Assembly: GCA_013334735.1 (NCBI GenBank)
Contig: JAAXXA010000067.1
Span: 1 to 9,724 of the forward strand
Length of the DNA stretch: 9,724 nucleotides
Direction of reading: 5' to 3'
Source of the DNA: Bacteroidota bacterium
GTDB lineage: Bacteria; Bacteroidota; Bacteroidia; Bacteroidales; CG2-30-32-10
A program made the position numbers and the translations under genes. Below are positions 7,241 through 9,724 of the stretch, piece after piece. The notes under the pieces are model-generated. The model did no database searches. It had not been told where the DNA came from and saw nothing but the letters and a program-made list of their open reading frames with translations. Numbering within the stretch: position 1 is the first letter of the stretch; each line of letters opens with the position of its first letter.

Positions 7241-7303
7241 AATTACGAATTGTCAATTACGAATTACGGGACTCTCGTAATTGTTAATTCGTAATTTGTA
7301 ATT
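7241..7303. repeat. Large imperfect palindrome of two 28-base arms between ispG and the DUF3108 gene
   Basis: The left arm (7241-7268) begins AATTACGAATT and ends CAATTACGAATTACG. The right arm (7276-7303) is its inverted, diverged copy, matching at 22 of 28 positions. The spacer is GGACTCT (7269-7275). Each arm is itself built from repeats of AATTACG-like heptamers. The right arm extends into the TAA stop codon of the DUF3108 gene (7302-7304). A third copy lies at 8218-8245. In the minus-strand transcript it would make a long stem-loop just after the DUF3108 stop and before the ispG start, with no proper T-run. It may work in mRNA processing, stability or termination, or simply be a dispersed repeat. 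Confidence 0.75.
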
Positions 7304-8111
7304 ATTTTATTTTGGAAGTAAGAGGATTTGCAAGCCCTGAATACTTTATCAGTTCAAGTTTAACAGAACCTACTAAGATTTCAGATTCAGCAAATAAAGG
7401 AATATGATTTTTATCATCAGTAACCCACAGAGTCATAGGATAAGGATCGCTAAATACAGTTCCTGTCGCCACCATTGGTTTAAATTTAAGACAGTTAAAC
7501 GTTCCCATACTTATCTTTTTGATTTCCTTACCTTCGTATATAATTTTTGATGAATAAATCGAATCATCTAATGTAAAAGGGATAGAAAAGGACTGTCCGA
7601 TTTTTGCATTTGTAAAATCTAAAGTTCGAGCATAATATATTGCAGAAATAATATCCTGCATATTTTCTTTAACAATCAAAGTATTAGTAGTATTGTTCTT
7701 TCCGTCAACTGTAGTTACAGTATTTTTAAACTGGTTAAAAGTAACATCCTGAATAATTTTATACCCACCTTCATTAACACGCCTGATAAATACCCATGGT
7801 ACCAGAGCTTCTTCATCAATATAAGTTTCGTAACGGTCCACTACTTTAAAAAATATATTAAACACTCCCTTTGTAAGACCAAGCCCCACGATATGATATG
7901 TATTACGACCTGCAATAACTTTAGTTTCGTTTTTAACTTCAAGTTCTGCTTCACCTGCATTTACCTCTCCGCTAAGGAGCGCATCGTAAAAAACTCTATA
8001 TCTGATATATTCACCTCTTTTGAAAGCTTCGTTTTTGGCTGGGGTTAAGGATTGCGCATTAATGGAAAATCCTGTAAATAGAACAAACGATAATACAATT
8101 AGCTTTTTCAT
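7302..8111 (-). CDS. Secreted DUF3108 domain protein of unknown function
   Basis: The protein has 269 residues from the chosen ATG at 8109-8111. It begins with a typical Sec signal peptide: MKK, a hydrophobic core LIVLSFVLFTGF, and a likely cut after A19 (SINA/QSLTP). There is no lipoprotein cysteine, so the mature protein should be free in the periplasm. The mature part looks like a DUF3108 beta-rich domain: GEYIRYRVFYDALLSGEVNAG near the start, and WVTDDKNHIPLFAESEILVGSVKLEL near the end. No catalytic motif is visible and no function should be assigned. The frame stays open 25 codons upstream to an ATG at 8184-8186, but a start there would put charged residues and a second hydrophobic stretch before the signal peptide. 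The bases before the chosen ATG are A-rich, as is usual in Bacteroidota. The gene lies between leuS and ispG on the same strand, flanked by inverted 28-base repeats. Confidence 0.85.
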   Translation of the reverse strand: MKKLIVLSFVLFTGFSINAQSLTPAKNEAFKRGEYIRYRVFYDALLSGEVNAGEAELEVKNETKVIAGRNTYHIVGLGLTKGVFNIFFKVVDRYETYIDEEALVPWVFIRRVNEGGYKIIQDVTFNQFKNTVTTVDGKNNTTNTLIVKENMQDIISAIYYARTLDFTNAKIGQSFSIPFTLDDSIYSSKIIYEGKEIKKISMGTFNCLKFKPMVATGTVFSDPYPMTLWVTDDKNHIPLFAESEILVGSVKLELIKYSGLANPLTSKIK

Positions 8112-8143
8112 GATTTCTGATTTTTTAATTTGCTTAAAAAAAA

Positions 8144-8152
8144 CAAATATTA
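8144..8152 (-). promoter_or_regulatory. Weak -7-like element upstream of the DUF3108 gene
   Basis: On the minus strand this reads TAATATTTG, one base longer than the Bacteroidota -7 consensus TAnnTTTG, and it lies about 33 bases before the chosen ATG at 8111. I see no convincing -33 element. If real, it would place the transcription start inside any longer reading from the ATG at 8186 and so favour the shorter start. Confidence 0.15.
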
Positions 8153-8190
8153 TTCCAAATAATAGAACGCACATAACACGGATCACTTAA

Positions 8191-8210
8191 GATAAAATAT
8201 GATTTTTATC
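8191..8210. terminator. Short AT-rich hairpin downstream of leuS
   Basis: GATAAAA (8191-8197) and TTTTATC (8204-8210) form a perfect 7-base stem with a 6-base loop. It lies about 60 bases past the leuS stop on the minus strand and could take part in leuS termination, but the stem is weak and only TT follows it on that strand. Confidence 0.2.
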
Positions 8211-8217
8211 TTGGTCA

Positions 8218-8245
8218 CGTAATTCGTAATTGATAATTCGTAATT
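8218..8245. repeat. Third copy of the 28-base AATTACG-type unit, inverted
   Basis: The reverse complement of this segment matches 7241-7268 at 27 of 28 positions; the only change is A for G at position 12 of the unit. A heptamer, GAGTCCC at 8253-8259, lies 7 bases beyond it, and its reverse complement GGGACTC occurs at 7268-7274 next to the left copy. The unit sits 25-52 bases past the leuS stop codon. It contains no coding sequence and no transposase is present. Confidence 0.75.
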
Positions 8246-8269
8246 TTTATTCGAGTCCCTTTTATTACT

Positions 8270-9724
8270 TTATAAGACTATGTTTACAATTTTCTTTGGA
8301 ACGACAATAACTTTTTTAGGTTTCTTACCTTCCAACCACTTTTGCGCATCTTTATGTTCGAGCGCACTTTTTTCTATTTCTGCATTAGGCATATCATTAG
8401 GCAAATCTAATGTAAAGCGCATTTTCCCATTGAAAGAAACTGCATACTTAATAATGTTTTCAACAAGATATTCTTCTTTAAAAAGAGGAAATTCCGCATA
8501 AGAAATACCTCCCGAATTGCCAAGCAAACTCCACAATTCCTCTGCAATATGAGGAGCATAAGGTGAAATAAGGATTGCAAGAGGTTCGATAATTTGTTTC
8601 TTGTTACATTTTAATTCCGTTAATTCATTAACACATATCATAAATGTGCTCACGCCAGTATTAAAGGAAAATCGTTCAATATCTTCAGTAATTTTTTTAA
8701 TAGTTTTGTGCAAGGCTTTCAATTCTTCCTTTGTTGGCGGCTCATCTGATACAGAGAAATTGTTATCAAAATCGTGGCACAATTTCCAAAGCTTACGCAT
8801 AAAACGAAATACACCTTCTATCCCTTGCGTATCCCAAGGCTTGTGCTGCTCAAGAGGACCAAGGAACATTTCATATAAACGTAAAGTATCGGCTCCGTAT
8901 TTTTCAATTAAACTGTCAGGATTAATAACATTATGAAGCGATTTAGACATTTTTTCGACCTCTGAACCACAAATATATTTTCCATCTTCCAAAATAAATT
9001 CTGCATTAGCCAATTCATTTCTCCATAATTTAAAAGCTTCAAGGTCAAGAATATCATTATCTATGATATTTACGTCAACATGAATCGGCGTTGTTTCATA
9101 TTGTTTACGTAAGTTGTAAGAAACAAATTTATCAGTATCTTTTATTCTATAAACGAAACTTGATCTTCCCTGTATCATCCCCTGATTTATCAACTTTTTA
9201 AAAGGCTCTTCTTTGCAAACCAAACCAAGGTCGAATAAAAATTTATTCCAGAAACGGGAATAAATAAGATGCCCGGTAGCATGTTCGGCGCCACCGATGT
9301 ATAGGTCAATGTTTTCCCAGTATTTATTGGCTTCTTTGGAAACTAATTCATTCTTATTTTTTGAATCCATGTAACGAAGATAATACGCGCTACTTCCTGC
9401 AAAGCCGGGCATTGTATTGGTTTCTAGAGGATAACCATCTTTTGTTTTCCAGTTTTTTGCTCGGGCAAGTGGCGGTTCGCCTGATTCGGTGGGTAAATAT
9501 TTATCAACATCAGGTAATTCTAATGGAAGCTCTGATTCGCCCAATGGATAAGGGATACCGTCTTTGTAATAAATCGGGAACGGTTCGCCCCAGTATCGCT
9601 GACGACTGAAAATAGCATCCCGTAAACGATAATTTACTTTACCATAGCCGATTTCCATTTTTTCAACAGCTTCAATCACAGCTTTGATAGCATCTTTGGC
9701 TTTCATCCCGTTAATAAATCCTGA
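8270..9724 (-). CDS. leuS: Leucyl-tRNA synthetase, C-terminal half (cut by the window edge)
   Basis: This class I synthetase charges tRNA-Leu in the cytoplasm. The frame is open to the right edge, six codons beyond the first visible methionine, so the gene continues outside. About 484 residues are present; the N-terminal HIGH half of the Rossmann fold and most or all of the CP1 editing domain are missing. Counting from the first visible Met, SRQRYWGEPFPIYY (34-47) and MPGFAGSSAYYLRYMD (99-114) mark the catalytic core. GGAEHATGHLIYSRFW (138-153) and NQGMIQGRS (174-182) follow. A roughly 70-residue stretch corresponds to the leucine-specific insert. The KMSKS loop is intact at 252-256 (8939-8953). 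Then come the helical anticodon-binding domain (about 270-415) and a C-terminal domain ending KKPKKVIVVPKKIVNIVL, typical of bacterial LeuRS. The stop is TAA at 8270-8272. The DUF3108 gene follows 158 bases downstream. Confidence 0.97.
   Translation of the reverse strand, partial: SGFINGMKAKDAIKAVIEAVEKMEIGYGKVNYRLRDAIFSRQRYWGEPFPIYYKDGIPYPLGESELPLELPDVDKYLPTESGEPPLARAKNWKTKDGYPLETNTMPGFAGSSAYYLRYMDSKNKNELVSKEANKYWENIDLYIGGAEHATGHLIYSRFWNKFLFDLGLVCKEEPFKKLINQGMIQGRSSFVYRIKDTDKFVSYNLRKQYETTPIHVDVNIIDNDILDLEAFKLWRNELANAEFILEDGKYICGSEVEKMSKSLHNVINPDSLIEKYGADTLRLYEMFLGPLEQHKPWDTQGIEGVFRFMRKLWKLCHDFDNNFSVSDEPPTKEELKALHKTIKKITEDIERFSFNTGVSTFMICVNELTELKCNKKQIIEPLAILISPYAPHIAEELWSLLGNSGGISYAEFPLFKEEYLVENIIKYAVSFNGKMRFTLDLPNDMPNAEIEKSALEHKDAQKWLEGKKPKKVIVVPKKIVNIVL

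Noticed and set aside
6699..7280. Open plus-strand frame of 193 codons opposite the start of ispG
   Set aside because: It is antisense to the conserved TIM-barrel domain, its F/I/S/N-rich translation is typical of AT-rich antisense DNA, and no promoter or family resemblance is visible.
7241..7303. CRISPR-like array
   Set aside because: There are only two diverged copies in opposite orientation with a 7-base spacer, and no cas genes.
8112..8186. Longer N-terminus for the DUF3108 protein starting at the ATG at 8184-8186
   Set aside because: The extra 25 residues precede a complete signal peptide that starts at the internal MKK, and an A-rich leader before the internal ATG fits translation from there.
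7241..8259. DUF3108 gene plus flanking inverted repeats as an insertion sequence or MITE carrying cargo
   Set aside because: There is no transposase and I see no target-site duplication around the pair. DUF3108 proteins are common chromosomal proteins in Bacteroidota, and the units look like dispersed intergenic repeats.
8270..9706. Complete short LeuRS-like protein starting at the ATG at 9704-9706
   Set aside because: The frame stays open for six more codons to the window edge with sequence (SGFING) that continues the LeuRS core, so this is the cut end of a full-length leuS.

Overview
This window reads as a stretch of core chromosome from a low-GC member of the Bacteroidota, probably an uncultured or little-studied Bacteroidales-like lineage. 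The clues are AT-rich DNA, no clear Shine-Dalgarno sequences before the genes, a perfect TAnnTTTG-type -7 element before one gene, the long three-domain form of IspG, a secreted DUF3108 protein, a topoisomerase I with a lysine-rich tail and no zinc fingers, and an arginase-like protein of a type I associate with Bacteroidota. There are no RNA genes, transposases, phage genes or CRISPR arrays. No gap between genes exceeds about 160 bases.

Layout, left to right. Bases 1-131 hold no gene, only an AT-rich hairpin with a T-run. Next come two minus-strand genes: an arginase-fold protein usually annotated as formimidoylglutamase (132-1307) and, upstream of it, topA (1448-3853). A 149-base divergent region carries candidate promoters for topA and for miaB (4003-5328, plus strand). 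miaB converges on ispG (5343-7208, minus) with only 14 bases between the stop codons. Upstream of ispG on the minus strand lie a secreted DUF3108 protein (7302-8111) and the 3' half of leuS (8270 to beyond the right edge).

The genes mostly serve information processing (DNA supercoiling, tRNA modification, tRNA charging) and isoprenoid precursor synthesis. leuS, the DUF3108 gene and ispG are codirectional but separated by 158 and 93 bases, so they may or may not be cotranscribed. I found no complete undescribed system. The points most worth a second look are: (i) the arginase-like protein has lost three of the six canonical manganese ligands and carries a C-terminal extension with two DRWW motifs, so its usual annotation is doubtful; (ii) a 28-base unit occurs as inverted copies (27 of 28 identical) on both sides of the DUF3108 gene, with a third diverged copy forming a palindrome that runs into that gene's stop codon; (iii) miaB and ispG appear to start with TTG and GTG.
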